A program made the position numbers and the translations under genes. Source: Streptomyces olivoverticillatus (GTDB lineage: Bacteria > Actinomycetota > Actinomycetes > Streptomycetales > Streptomycetaceae). From it: DNA of 64,000 bases. Every line of letters starts with the position of its first letter. The first letter of the stretch is position 1. Below are positions 42,573 to 51,035 of this stretch, piece by piece. The stretch covers positions 1 through 64,000 of the forward strand of contig NZ_JACHJH010000005.1 of the NCBI RefSeq assembly GCF_014203555.1, given 5' to 3'. The notes beneath the pieces were generated by a model. The model saw nothing but the letters and a program-made list of their open reading frames with translations, did not search any database and was not told the origin of the DNA.

Positions 42573-43736
42573 ATGGACGTGGGGCTCAAGCGCGAGCTGG
42601 AGGAGAAGGTCCACGCCGGAGAGCGGCTGACCCGCGAGGACGGCATCGCCCTCTACGAGTCCGACGACCTGGCCTGGCTGGGCGGCCTCGCCCACGAGGT
42701 GCGCACGCGCAAGAACGGTGACGTCGTCCACTTCAACGTCAACCGGCACCTCAATATGACCAATGTGTGCACCGCGTCGTGCGCCTACTGCTCGTTCCAG
42801 CGCAAGCCGGGCGAGAAGGACGCGTACACGATGCGCATCGAGGAGGCCGTCCGCCTCGCCAAGGCGATGGAGAACGAGCACCTCACCGAGCTGCACATTG
42901 TCAACGGCCTGCACCCCACGCTGCCCTGGCGCTACTACCCGCGCTCCCTGAAGGCGCTCAAGGAGGCGCTGCCGGACGTCTCGTTGAAGGCGTTCACGGC
43001 GACCGAGATCCAGCACTTCGAGAAGATCTCGGGGCTGTCGGCCTCGGAGATCCTGGACGAGTTGATCGACGCCGGTCTGGAGTCGCTGACCGGCGGCGGC
43101 GCGGAGATCTTCGACTGGGAGGTCCGGCAGCACATCGTCGACCACGACACCCACTGGGAGGACTGGTCGCGCATCCACCGGCTCGCGCACGAGAAGGGCC
43201 TCAAGACCCCGTGCACGATGCTGTACGGGCACATCGAGGAGCCGCGCCACCGGGTGGACCACGTGCTGCGGCTGCGTGAGCTGCAGGACGAGACCGGCGG
43301 CTTCCAGGTCTTCATCCCGCTGCGCTACCAGCACGACTTCGTGGACATGAAGGACGGCAAGGTCCGCAACCGGCTCCAGGCGCGGACCACGATGGCCACC
43401 GGCGCGGAGGCGCTCAAGACCTTCGCCGTCTCGCGGCTGCTCTTCGACAACGTGCCGCACGTGAAGGTGTTCTGGGTGATGCACGGCGTGCAGACCGCCC
43501 AGCTCGCGCTGCAGCACGGCGCGGACGACATGGACGGCTCGGTCGTCGAGTACAAGATCACGCATGACGCGGACAACTACGGCACGCCGAACAAGCTGAC
43601 GCGCGACGACCTGCTGGAGCTGATCCGCGAGGCCGGCTTCCGTCCGGTGGAGCGGAACACGCGCTACGAGACCATCCGCGAATACCCCGGTCCGGACGCC
43701 TCGCTGCGCGAGTCGCCGCAGCCGATGCGGGTCTGA
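42573..43736 (+). CDS. mqnE: Aminofutalosine synthase MqnE (radical SAM)
   Basis: A 387-residue radical SAM enzyme. The [4Fe-4S] cysteines are C66, C70 and C73 in NVCTASCAYCSFQRKPG. It joins 3-[(1-carboxyvinyl)oxy]benzoate, made by MqnA (encoded at 51048), with S-adenosylmethionine to form 6-amino-6-deoxyfutalosine. GLHPTLPWRYYPRSL, LTGGGAEIFDWEVR and FIPLRYQHDF are typical of this family and separate it from MqnC. The ATG at 42573 is 72 nt after the Lrp-type gene. Confidence 0.95.
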   Translation: MDVGLKRELEEKVHAGERLTREDGIALYESDDLAWLGGLAHEVRTRKNGDVVHFNVNRHLNMTNVCTASCAYCSFQRKPGEKDAYTMRIEEAVRLAKAMENEHLTELHIVNGLHPTLPWRYYPRSLKALKEALPDVSLKAFTATEIQHFEKISGLSASEILDELIDAGLESLTGGGAEIFDWEVRQHIVDHDTHWEDWSRIHRLAHEKGLKTPCTMLYGHIEEPRHRVDHVLRLRELQDETGGFQVFIPLRYQHDFVDMKDGKVRNRLQARTTMATGAEALKTFAVSRLLFDNVPHVKVFWVMHGVQTAQLALQHGADDMDGSVVEYKITHDADNYGTPNKLTRDDLLELIREAGFRPVERNTRYETIREYPGPDASLRESPQPMRV

Positions 43737-43845
43737 CCCGCGGCCCAGCCGGATCCGGGGCGCGTCCCGCCGATTTGATCCACTTGGGGTCGTGCTGTAC
43801 TGGTGCAGACCCTTTCGGTTGCCCCCAGAGTTGGAAGGTCCGTCC

Positions 43846-44133
43846 GTGAGTAGCCAGAAGTACGCCTCGCTCCGCTACACCGCCCTGCGTGTCGCCCTGC
43901 TCGTCGCATGCTTCGCGGTTGTGTACGGGCTCTGCTACGCGCACATCATCCCGCTCGGGGTCGGCAGCTCGAACCTCGTCTGGATGGTGCTGCTCGCCCT
44001 GATCCTCTCCGCGCCGCTCAGCTGGGTGCTGCTGCGCAAGCAGCGCGACGCCATGTCCGAGCAGATCGTGCAGCGCGTGGACAACGCCAAGGCGCGGATC
44101 GCGGCCAACGCGGGCCAGGAGGACGGGGCCTGA
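43846..44133 (+). CDS. DUF4229 small membrane protein
   Basis: A 95-residue protein with two membrane segments (LRYTALRVALLVACFAVVYGLCYAH and LVWMVLLALILSAPLSWVLL) and a charged tail with RKQRDAMSEQIVQRVDNAKARI. This matches the actinobacterial DUF4229 family found near menaquinone genes in Streptomyces. The GTG at 43846 is chosen because GGAAGG lies about 8 nt upstream. Function unknown. Confidence 0.85.
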   Translation: MSSQKYASLRYTALRVALLVACFAVVYGLCYAHIIPLGVGSSNLVWMVLLALILSAPLSWVLLRKQRDAMSEQIVQRVDNAKARIAANAGQEDGA

Positions 44134-44200
44134 CCCCACCAGCCCGGGGGTAAATCACCCCCAACCGGATGTAAGGGTGTAAGTCTCCTCACGCCCCCGT

Positions 44201-44242
44201 CGACGCCCTGTCGTGGAACTGCCGTTCCACGACAGGGCGTCG
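44201..44242 (+). terminator. Strong terminator after DUF4229 gene
   Basis: A perfect 18-bp stem (44201-44218 with 44225-44242) with a 6-nt loop begins 67 nt after the stop codon. A short T run (GTGCGTTT) follows. Confidence 0.88.
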
Positions 44243-44266
44243 GTGCGTTTCGGGCCGCGTGCGCCT

Positions 44267-44281
44267 CAAAGATTATCTTTG
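44267..44281. promoter_or_regulatory. Palindromic candidate operator upstream of the DAACS transporter
   Basis: CAAAGAT-T-ATCTTTG is a perfect odd palindrome with 7-bp arms, in an unusually AT-rich patch. A further CAAAG half-site lies at 44289-44293, so ATCTTTG and CAAAG also face each other. The half-site resembles MarR-family boxes. It lies 34 nt before the ATG, overlapping where a promoter would be. Confidence 0.55.
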
Positions 44282-44315
44282 GGATGGTCAAAGCATGAGT
44301 GTTAGTCTGTGCGGC

Positions 44316-45653
44316 ATGTCGACGCCCCCGTCCAACCCGGCGTCCGCTCAGCGCGGGCGCATATCGCGCATCTCCAACGTCCCCTTCTGGGCCCAGATCC
44401 TGCTCGGCCTCGTGCTGGGCGCCCTGCTCGGCTGGGCCGCCAAGAGCGGTGACGTCCACTGGCTGCAGACCACCCTCGACAAGATCGGCGGCATCTTCGT
44501 CCAGCTGCTGATGGTCGTGGTCGCCCCGCTGGTCTTCTTTGCCATCCTGGTGTCGATCACCAACCTGCGGAACGTCTCCAACGCCGCCCGGCTGGCCACC
44601 CGGACCCTGCTCTGGTTCATGATCACGTCGCTGATCGCGGTCACCATCGGCCTCGTCATCGGCCTGCTCACCGACCCCGGCTCCGGCACCGGCCTGACCA
44701 TCGCCGACGGCGCCGACCCCAAGAAGCACGGCTCCTGGCTGGACTTCCTCACCGGCATCATCCCGACCGACGTGATCACGCCGTTCACCCAGCTGAACGT
44801 GCTCCAGATCGTCTTCATGGCTGCCGTCGCCGGCATCGCCGTCCTCCAGGTCGGCGAGAAGGCGCAGCCGCTGCTCACCTTCAGCGAGTCCGTCCTGGAG
44901 CTGCTGCAGAAGGTGCTGTGGTGGGTCATCCGGCTCGCCCCGCTCGGCAGCCTCGGCCTGGTCGGCAAGGCGATCTACAAGTACGGCTGGGACCTGATCG
45001 GCAAGTACGCGACGTTCACCGCCGACATCTACGTCGGCTGTGCCATCGTGCTCTTCGCCGTCTACCCGCTGCTGCTGGCCACCGTCGCCAAGGTCAACCC
45101 GCTGCGCTTCTTCAAGGGCGCCTGGCCCGCGATCCAGCTGGCCTTCGTCTCCCGCTCCTCCGTCGGCACGATGCCGCTGACCCAGAAGGTCACCGAGCGC
45201 CTGGGCGTGCCCAAGGAGTACGCGTCCTTCGCGGTGCCGTTCGGTTCGACGACCAAGATGGACGGCTGTGCCTCGATCTACCCGGCGATCGCCGCGATCT
45301 TCGTCGCCCAGGTCTTCGACGTGCACCTGGAGATCAAGGACTACGTCCTGATCGCCTTCGTCTCGGTCATCGGCTCGGCGGCCACCGCCGGCCTGACGGG
45401 CGCGACGGTGATGCTGACGCTGACCCTGTCGACGCTGGGCCTGCCAATGGCGGGCGTGGGTCTGCTGCTGGCGATCGACCCGATCGTGGACATGGTCCGG
45501 ACGGCGACGAACGTCGCGGGCCAGTCGGTGATACCGATCCTGGTCTCCGCCCGCGAGGGAATCCTGGACCGCGCCGCCTACGACACGGCGGACGGCTCCC
45601 GGCTCGAGGACGCGCCCGTGCGGGAGGTCCGGCCGGTGGCGAGTGCCGCGTAA
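44316..45653 (+). CDS. Dicarboxylate/amino acid:cation symporter (DAACS family)
   Basis: A 445-residue GltP/DctA-type secondary transporter with about eight transmembrane helices and two re-entrant loops. The Ser-rich loop SRSSVGTMPLTQKV and the cation/substrate motif GSTTKMDGCASIYPAIAAIFVAQ are both intact, as is the AIDPIVDMVRTATNVAG loop. The first residues are Ser/Arg-rich. ATG 44316 is chosen over ATG 44295 since the latter lies within the regulatory palindrome region; neither has a strong ribosome-binding site. Exact substrate (dicarboxylate or glutamate) is not resolved. Confidence 0.9.
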   Translation: MSTPPSNPASAQRGRISRISNVPFWAQILLGLVLGALLGWAAKSGDVHWLQTTLDKIGGIFVQLLMVVVAPLVFFAILVSITNLRNVSNAARLATRTLLWFMITSLIAVTIGLVIGLLTDPGSGTGLTIADGADPKKHGSWLDFLTGIIPTDVITPFTQLNVLQIVFMAAVAGIAVLQVGEKAQPLLTFSESVLELLQKVLWWVIRLAPLGSLGLVGKAIYKYGWDLIGKYATFTADIYVGCAIVLFAVYPLLLATVAKVNPLRFFKGAWPAIQLAFVSRSSVGTMPLTQKVTERLGVPKEYASFAVPFGSTTKMDGCASIYPAIAAIFVAQVFDVHLEIKDYVLIAFVSVIGSAATAGLTGATVMLTLTLSTLGLPMAGVGLLLAIDPIVDMVRTATNVAGQSVIPILVSAREGILDRAAYDTADGSRLEDAPVREVRPVASAA

Positions 45654-45678
45654 GCGGCCCGCGGCTTGATCTCCACCC

Positions 45679-45717
45679 TTGACGTCCCTGCTCCCCGTGA
45701 TATTACCTGCCGGTAAT
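45679..45717 (+). promoter_or_regulatory. Promoter and operator of the TetR-family gene
   Basis: TTGACG (45679-45684) and TATTAC (45701-45706), spaced by 16 nt, form a sigma-HrdB-type promoter. The -10 overlaps the palindrome ATTACC-TGCC-GGTAAT (45702-45717), a fit for autorepression. The same TTACC-N4-GGTAA pattern recurs at 46595. Confidence 0.75.
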
Positions 45718-45742
45718 GTGACGGGGGGGAGGGATTTTCGTC

Positions 45743-46480
45743 GTGAATGTCGTAAGTACCGTGAATGCCGTAAGTGCCGCACAGGAGCATCAGAACCGGC
45801 CGGTGCCCCGGCCCAAGCGGAAGAGCGGTGGCAAGGTCAAGCGGATGCCGCGGGAGGTGCGCGAGCGGCAGATGCTCGACGCCGCCGTGGAGGTCTTCGC
45901 CCGGCGCGGCTACAGCGCCGCTTCGATGGACGAGATCGCCGAACTGGCGGGGGCGTCCAAGCCGTTGGTCTACCTCTACCTCAACTCCAAGGAGGACCTC
46001 TTCAGCGCGTGCATCCGGCGCGAGGCCGAAGCGCTGATGACAGCGGTGCGCACCGCCGCCGACCCCGGCGACCGCGCCGACCGGCGGCTGTGGCACGCCC
46101 TGCGCGCCTTCTTCGCCCACACCGCCGAACACCCCGCCGGCTGGGCGGTGCTGAGCTGCCAGGCGCGTACGCACGGGGAGCCGTTCGCGCTCGTGGTGGC
46201 CGGGCTGCGGCAGCAGATCGCCGACCTGGTGACCCAGCTGATCGCCGAGTCCGTGCGGGACGCCGCCTGCGCCGCGCCGCTGGACGAGAAGGAGGTGTCC
46301 GGCCTCGCCCACGCGCTCGTGGGCGCCGCCGAGTCGCTCGCCGGGTGGGCCAACGCCACCGCTCAGGCCGGTCCCGCCGCCCCCGCGGCCAGGGAGACGG
46401 CGGCCACGTTGATGAACGTGGCCTGGGTGGGGCTGGAGAACCTCGTCAACGGGCGGCGCTGGGCGCCCGTCCGTTCGTAG
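45743..46480 (+). CDS. TetR/AcrR family transcriptional regulator
   Basis: A 245-residue repressor. The HTH is RQMLDAAVEVFARRGYSAASMDEIAELAGASKPLVYLYLNSKEDLFSACI; the ligand domain includes RRLWHALRAFFAHTAEHPAGWAVLSCQAR and has no closer family label. GTG 45743 has GGAGGG 9 nt upstream. Two 18-nt near-identical repeats (45743-45778) make up its first 12 codons (MNVVSTVNAVSA). An operator-like palindrome covers its promoter and a second copy lies before the acyl-CoA synthetase downstream, so it probably senses an acyl-CoA or fatty acid. Confidence 0.88.
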   Translation: MNVVSTVNAVSAAQEHQNRPVPRPKRKSGGKVKRMPREVRERQMLDAAVEVFARRGYSAASMDEIAELAGASKPLVYLYLNSKEDLFSACIRREAEALMTAVRTAADPGDRADRRLWHALRAFFAHTAEHPAGWAVLSCQARTHGEPFALVVAGLRQQIADLVTQLIAESVRDAACAAPLDEKEVSGLAHALVGAAESLAGWANATAQAGPAAPAARETAATLMNVAWVGLENLVNGRRWAPVRS

Positions 46481-46490
46481 CGGCCCTCCC

Positions 46491-46514
46491 GGTCAGCGCC
46501 GTGCGGCGCTGACC
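46491..46514 (+). terminator. Terminator after the TetR-family gene
   Basis: A perfect 10-bp stem GGTCAGCGCC-GTGC-GGCGCTGACC starts 11 nt after the stop codon, separating this gene from the acyl-CoA synthetase transcript. Confidence 0.85.
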
Positions 46515-46594
46515 GCGGGGCCCGCCCGGCCGGGCAAGGGCCGAAGACGGTCTGGAGCCCGTGGGGCCCCGAGGCGTACATTGCGGGCTTGGAT

Positions 46595-46608
46595 TTACCG
46601 ATGGGTAA
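46595..46608. promoter_or_regulatory. Second TTACC-N4-GGTAA operator, upstream of acyl-CoA synthetase
   Basis: TTACC-GATG-GGTAA matches the operator core upstream of the neighbouring TetR gene (TTACC-TGCC-GGTAA). It lies 56 nt before the synthetase start. Confidence 0.72.
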
Positions 46609-46663
46609 GGCTGTCCCGCCGTGGTCCCCGGTCTTGCATGTGGGTCTGGAACAGGAGCCGCAC

Positions 46664-48499
46664 GTGTCCGTACCGCCCGTACTCGTCCCACCCCGCACGA
46701 CCGCCGTCGCCGGTGTCGTGCGCGAGGCGTCCGTGCCGCCGCTCGTGCCGCCCGTCACCCGGGGCTCGCTCGGCGACCTGCCCTTCGACAACGCCGCGGC
46801 CGCCCCCGCCGACGCCGTCCTCAGCCGCAAGCAGCCCGACGGCACCTGGCGCGACGTCACCGCCGCCACCTTCGCCGCCGAGGTGCTGGCCGTCGCCAAA
46901 GGGCTGCTCGCCCACGGGCTGCAAGCCGGCGACCGGCTCGCCGTCATGGCCCGGACCCGCTACGAGTGGACGCTGCTGGACTTCGCGGCCTGGGCCGCCG
47001 GCCTGGTCACCGTCCCCGTCTACCCGGCCTCCTCCGCCGAGCAGGTCCGCTGGATCCTCGCCGACTCCGGCGCCGTCGCCTGCGTCGTGGAGACCGCCGA
47101 GCAGCTCCGCCTGATCGCCGGGGAACGGCGCCGGCTGCCCGACCTCGCCCACGTGTGGCAGATCGAGGCGGGCGCCGTCCGCACGCTCACCGACGCCGGG
47201 CGCGCGGTGCCGGGCAGAGCGGTGGCCGAGCGGCGTTCCGCCCGTACCCCCGACGACATCGCCACCCTCATCTACACCTCCGGCACCACTGGGCGCCCCA
47301 AGGGCTGCGTCCTGACCCACGCCAACTTCTTCACCGAGGCCGACAACTGCACCGAGCTGCTGCACCCCGTCTTCACCTCCGTCAGCCGCCGCCCCGCCGC
47401 GACGCTGCTCTTCCTGCCCCTCTCCCACGTCTTCGGCCGCGCGGTCGCGATCGGCTGCCTGCGCGCCCGGGTCCGGCTGGGGCACACCCCCTCGCTGCGG
47501 GCCGAGGAACTCCGCGCCGACCTGGCCGGCTTCCGGCCGACCTTCCTGCTCGCCATCCCCTACGTCCTGGAGAAGGTCTACAACACCGGCCGCGCCACCG
47601 CCGGACAGCTGGGCCGCGCCGCCGTCTTCGACCGGGCGGCGGACGTCGCCGAGGCGTACGGGGAGGCGGTCACCGCCCGCCGGCACGGCACCGGCCCCGG
47701 GCCCGGCCTGCGGCTGCGCGCCGCCCGCGCCCTCTACGAGCCGCTGGTCTACCGGCGCGTGCGCGGCGCCCTCGGCGGCCGCGTCCGGTACGTCATCAGC
47801 GGCGGCTCCCCGCTGGGGCGGCGGCTGTCCGCCTTCTACACCGGCGCCGGAGTCGAGGTCTACGAGGGCTACGGGCTGACGGAGACCACCGCCGCCGCCA
47901 CCGTCACCCCGCCGCTGCGGCCCCGGCTGGGCACGGTCGGCTGGCCGCTGCCCGGCGGCGCGGTGCGCATAGCCGACGACGGCGAGGTGCTGCTGCGCGG
48001 CGGGCACGTCTTCGCCGGGTACTGGGACGCCAAGCGGCAGCGGGCCGAGGAGGCCGAGGGGGCCGGCGAGTGGTTCGCCACCGGTGACCTGGGGGCGCTC
48101 GACAGCGACGGCTACCTCACGATCACCGGCCGGAAGAAGGAGCTCATCGTCACCTCCGGCGGCAAGAACGTCGCCCCGGCGCCGCTGGAGGACGCCCTGC
48201 GGGCGCATCCCCTGGTGGGCCAGTGCATGGTCGTCGGCGACAACCGCCCCTACGTGGCGGCGCTGATCACCCTCGAAGAGGAGGGGACGGCCGTGGACGA
48301 CCGGCTGCTGGCGGAGCTCCAGCGGGCGGTGGACGAGGTCAACCGGACGGTCTCGCGGGCCGAGTCGATCCGCAGGTTCGTGGTGGTGCCGGGGGCGTTC
48401 ACGGAGGAGTCGGGGCACCTGACACCGTCGATGAAGCTCAAGCGCGACGTCGTCGCACGGGACTTCGCGAAGGAGATCGCGGGGCTGTACGAGAAGTGA
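46664..48499 (+). CDS. AMP-dependent long-chain acyl-CoA synthetase
   Basis: A 611-residue adenylate-forming ligase (FadD15-like). The P-loop motif is LIYTSGTTGRPKGCVLTH, then YEGYGLTETTAAATV, GEWFATGDLGALDSDGYLTITGRKKELIVTSGGKNVAP, and the C-terminal KLKRDVVARDFAKEI with a conserved Lys. It activates fatty acids to acyl-CoA through acyl-AMP. GTG 46664 has AGGAG 6 nt upstream; the longer N-terminal frame lies upstream of that. A TetR operator precedes it and a second related ligase follows. Confidence 0.92.
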   Translation: MSVPPVLVPPRTTAVAGVVREASVPPLVPPVTRGSLGDLPFDNAAAAPADAVLSRKQPDGTWRDVTAATFAAEVLAVAKGLLAHGLQAGDRLAVMARTRYEWTLLDFAAWAAGLVTVPVYPASSAEQVRWILADSGAVACVVETAEQLRLIAGERRRLPDLAHVWQIEAGAVRTLTDAGRAVPGRAVAERRSARTPDDIATLIYTSGTTGRPKGCVLTHANFFTEADNCTELLHPVFTSVSRRPAATLLFLPLSHVFGRAVAIGCLRARVRLGHTPSLRAEELRADLAGFRPTFLLAIPYVLEKVYNTGRATAGQLGRAAVFDRAADVAEAYGEAVTARRHGTGPGPGLRLRAARALYEPLVYRRVRGALGGRVRYVISGGSPLGRRLSAFYTGAGVEVYEGYGLTETTAAATVTPPLRPRLGTVGWPLPGGAVRIADDGEVLLRGGHVFAGYWDAKRQRAEEAEGAGEWFATGDLGALDSDGYLTITGRKKELIVTSGGKNVAPAPLEDALRAHPLVGQCMVVGDNRPYVAALITLEEEGTAVDDRLLAELQRAVDEVNRTVSRAESIRRFVVVPGAFTEESGHLTPSMKLKRDVVARDFAKEIAGLYEK

Positions 48500-48523
48500 G
48501 GGCCGGCATTCCGCCCGGCCCTC
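48498..48523 (+). terminator. Hairpin between the two acyl-CoA synthetase genes
   Basis: A perfect 9-bp stem GAGGGCCGG / CCGGCCCTC with an 8-nt loop overlaps the first ligase stop codon and ends 23 nt before the second ATG. It could attenuate read-through. Confidence 0.55.
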
Positions 48524-48546
48524 AACCCGAAGCCTGGGGAGGCAGC

Positions 48547-50355
48547 ATGCCGCAATGTCCCGCAACGATCGCGCAGTTCACCGAATGGACGGCCGGACGG
48601 TACGGGGGCCTGCCGGCCCTGCGGTTCCGTCCGCCGGGCGGTGGGGGATGGACGGAGGTGAGCTTCGAGGAGCTGCGCGAGACCGTGCGGGCGGTGGGGT
48701 GCGGGCTGATGGCGCTCGGGGTGCGGGCGGGGGACCGGGTGGCGGTGCTGTCCGGGACCCGCCCGGAGTGGACGTACGCCCAGTTCGGTGCGCTGGCCGC
48801 GGGCGGTGTGGTGGTGCCGGTGTACCCCACGGCCGGGGAGGACGAGCTTTTGTGGGTGCTCGGTGACTCGGGCGCCTCGGTGGTGGTGTGCGAGGACGCG
48901 GCGCAGGCGGAGCGGGTGGCCGCGGTGCGCGGGAAGCTGCCGGAGCTGCGGCACGTGGTGCTGATGGACGGGCGCGGGGCGGCGCCGGGGGCGCCGGTGC
49001 TGGACGGGCTGCCCGGCGGGGTGCCGGTGGCGGAGCTGCTGGCGCGCGGCGCGGCCCGAGGGCCGTCGGACCTGTGCACGATCATCTACACCTCGGGCAC
49101 CACGGGGCTGCCGAAGGGGTGTTGTCTCACGCACGGCAACGTCGTCGCCCAGCAGAATGCGACGGCGGATCTGACGGACGGCGGTCCGGGCGACACGACG
49201 TACCTCTACCTGCCGCTCGCGCACGTGCTGGCCCAGATCGTGCAGTTCACCTCGCTGCGGCAGGGAGGCGCGCTGTGTTACTTCGGCGGGCGGATCGAGG
49301 ACGTGGTGGCGGAGCTGGCCGAGGTGCGGCCCACGCATCTGCCGTCCGTGCCCCGGCTGTTCGAGAAGGTGCACGCCGGTGTGGTCTCCCGGGCCGAGGC
49401 GCGCGGCGCGGGCGGCGCGGCCCGGCTGGAGGCCGCCGTACGGGCCGGCCTGGCGGTGACCGAGGCGCGGTCGCGGGGCGAGGAGCCGGGCGAGGAGCTG
49501 CGCCGGGCGTGGCAGGAGGCGGAGGAGAGCGTGTTCGCGCCGGTGCGGGCGGCGTTCGGCGGGCGGGTGCGCTGGGCGCTGACGGGGGCGGCGCCGATCG
49601 CGCCGCAGACGATGGATTTCCTGCGGGCCTGCGGCATCCCGGTCTTCGAGGGTTACGGCATGACCGAGTCGTCCGGGGTGATCACCGTCAACCATCCGGG
49701 TGCGGTGCGGTACGGGACGGTGGGCAAGCCGGTGGCGGGGTACGAGGTGCGGATCGCGGCGGACGGCGAGGTGCTGGCGCGGGGGCCGTCGGTCTTCCCC
49801 GGCTACCACGCCAACGCCGCCGCGAGCGCCGAGGCGCTGGACGCGGACGGCTGGCTGCACACCGGTGACCTGGGCAGCCTGGATGCGGACGGCTTCTTGA
49901 GCATCACCGGGCGCAAGAAGGACATCATCATCACCTCGGGCGGCAAGAACCTGACGCCGTCACTGGCGGAGTTCGCGGTCCAGCAGTCGCGCTGGGTCTC
50001 GCGCGCGGTGCTGATCGGCGACCGGCGGCCGTATCCGGTGGCGCTGCTGACGCTGGACCTGGAGGAGGTGGGGGCCTGGGCGGAGCGCGAGGGCGTGGAC
50101 CTGGCCGCGGCGGGTGGTCCGGCCCGGCACCCTGCGGTGCGGCGGCTGTGCCGGGAGGCGGTGGAGACGGCGAACGGGCAGCTGTCCGGGCCGTTGCGGA
50201 TGCGGGCGTTCGCGGTGCTGGCGGAGGACTTCTCGGTGGCGGCGGGGACGCTGACGCCGACCTTGAAACTGCGGCGGGCGGCGGTCGCGGAACGCTATGC
50301 GGCGGAAATCGATGCGCTGTACGGAGGGCGCCCCGAAGGGCGTTATCGCGAATGA
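48547..50355 (+). CDS. AMP-dependent acyl-CoA synthetase (second)
   Basis: A 602-residue ligase of the same family. Its motifs are IIYTSGTTGLPKGCCLTH, FEGYGMTESSGVITV, DGWLHTGDLGSLDADGFLSITGRKKDIIITSGGKNLTP and LTPTLKLRRAAVAERY. Overall it runs parallel to the first gene, which suggests an ancient tandem duplication; the two differ at many positions and may prefer different chain lengths. ATG 48547 has GGAGG about 8 nt upstream. Its stop overlaps a short downstream frame. Confidence 0.92.
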   Translation: MPQCPATIAQFTEWTAGRYGGLPALRFRPPGGGGWTEVSFEELRETVRAVGCGLMALGVRAGDRVAVLSGTRPEWTYAQFGALAAGGVVVPVYPTAGEDELLWVLGDSGASVVVCEDAAQAERVAAVRGKLPELRHVVLMDGRGAAPGAPVLDGLPGGVPVAELLARGAARGPSDLCTIIYTSGTTGLPKGCCLTHGNVVAQQNATADLTDGGPGDTTYLYLPLAHVLAQIVQFTSLRQGGALCYFGGRIEDVVAELAEVRPTHLPSVPRLFEKVHAGVVSRAEARGAGGAARLEAAVRAGLAVTEARSRGEEPGEELRRAWQEAEESVFAPVRAAFGGRVRWALTGAAPIAPQTMDFLRACGIPVFEGYGMTESSGVITVNHPGAVRYGTVGKPVAGYEVRIAADGEVLARGPSVFPGYHANAAASAEALDADGWLHTGDLGSLDADGFLSITGRKKDIIITSGGKNLTPSLAEFAVQQSRWVSRAVLIGDRRPYPVALLTLDLEEVGAWAEREGVDLAAAGGPARHPAVRRLCREAVETANGQLSGPLRMRAFAVLAEDFSVAAGTLTPTLKLRRAAVAERYAAEIDALYGGRPEGRYRE

Positions 50356-50476
50356 CTGCCGTGAAGCTTGTGAACCCTGCGAAGCGGGTGAAGGTCGTGC
50401 GGCCTGAGCAGCTCTGGGAATAGAGCGACGCGTGTGAAAAGAGCGTTAAAGATCGCCGATTGAGACGTGAAAAGGC

Positions 50477-50516
50477 AGGAGCCCCACCCTTCGCCGAAGC
50501 GGAGGGCAGGGCTCCT
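50477..50516. terminator. Hairpin between second acyl-CoA synthetase and cold-shock gene
   Basis: AGGAGCCC (50477-50484) pairs with GGGCTCCT (50509-50516), enclosing a smaller inner pairing of CCCT with AGGG. It lies downstream of the ligase. Confidence 0.65.
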
Positions 50517-50521
50517 TAAGT

Positions 50522-50555
50522 GGATCCCCGGAGATCAAAGATCTGCCGGGGATCC
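50522..50555. terminator. Terminator after the cold-shock gene (convergent)
   Basis: GGATCCCCGG (50522-50531) pairs with CCGGGGATCC (50546-50555), and GATC/GATC pairing continues inside. It ends 5 nt from the stop codon of the minus-strand cold-shock gene. Confidence 0.82.
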
Positions 50556-50560
50556 GAAAA

Positions 50561-50764
50561 TCACGCCGGGGTGACGTTCTCGGCCTGCGGACCCTTGGGG
50601 CCCTGCGTGACGTCGAAGGTCACCATCTGGTTCTCCTCGAGGGAGCGGAAGCCAGCGGCGTTGATCGCGGAGTAGTGGACAAAGACGTCGGGGCCCCCGC
50701 CGTCCTGGGCGATGAAGCCAAAGCCCTTTTCAGCGTTGAACCACTTCACGGTTCCGGTAGCCAT
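50561..50764 (-). CDS. Cold-shock protein (CspA family)
   Basis: A 67-residue single CSD/OB-fold protein. The RNP1 motif is KGFGFIAQDG and RNP2 is DVFVHYSAI, in the expected order, after TGTVKWFNAEKG. It binds single-stranded RNA/DNA and acts as an RNA chaperone. ATG 50764 has AAGGAGGG 6 nt upstream, a strong site. The long upstream region, with a 9-bp hairpin at 50829-50857, may be a structured 5' UTR. Confidence 0.96.
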   Translation of the reverse strand: MATGTVKWFNAEKGFGFIAQDGGGPDVFVHYSAINAAGFRSLEENQMVTFDVTQGPKGPQAENVTPA

Positions 50765-50828
50765 AAGCCCTCCTTGGGCCAAAGGGTTGCCCTGCTCCAG
50801 AACCTTCGAGAAGTCTGAAAACTACAAA

Positions 50829-50857
50829 AGCCTGCGGGGTCACATGCTCCGCAGGCT
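50829..50857 (-). promoter_or_regulatory. Hairpin in the probable 5' UTR of the cold-shock gene
   Basis: AGCCTGCGG (50829-50837) and CCGCAGGCT (50849-50857) form a perfect 9-bp stem with an 11-nt loop, 65-93 nt upstream of the ATG. Cold-shock genes often carry structured leaders; whether this one is transcribed is not shown by sequence. Confidence 0.4.
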
Positions 50858-51035
50858 CTGTACTGCAAGGGAAACCAAACTGCAACTTGCGGCGAGCCTA
50901 GCACGCCGCGTTCTCGCGGGGAAGGAGTTGAAGATCACGCTCAAGGCGGGTTTTCGGCGCCTTGCGGACGGAAAAGATCGGCGGTCGGGCACCGCGCGGC
51001 GGACCCCCGCCCCGGCGGCCGGGAGGGACCGGGGC

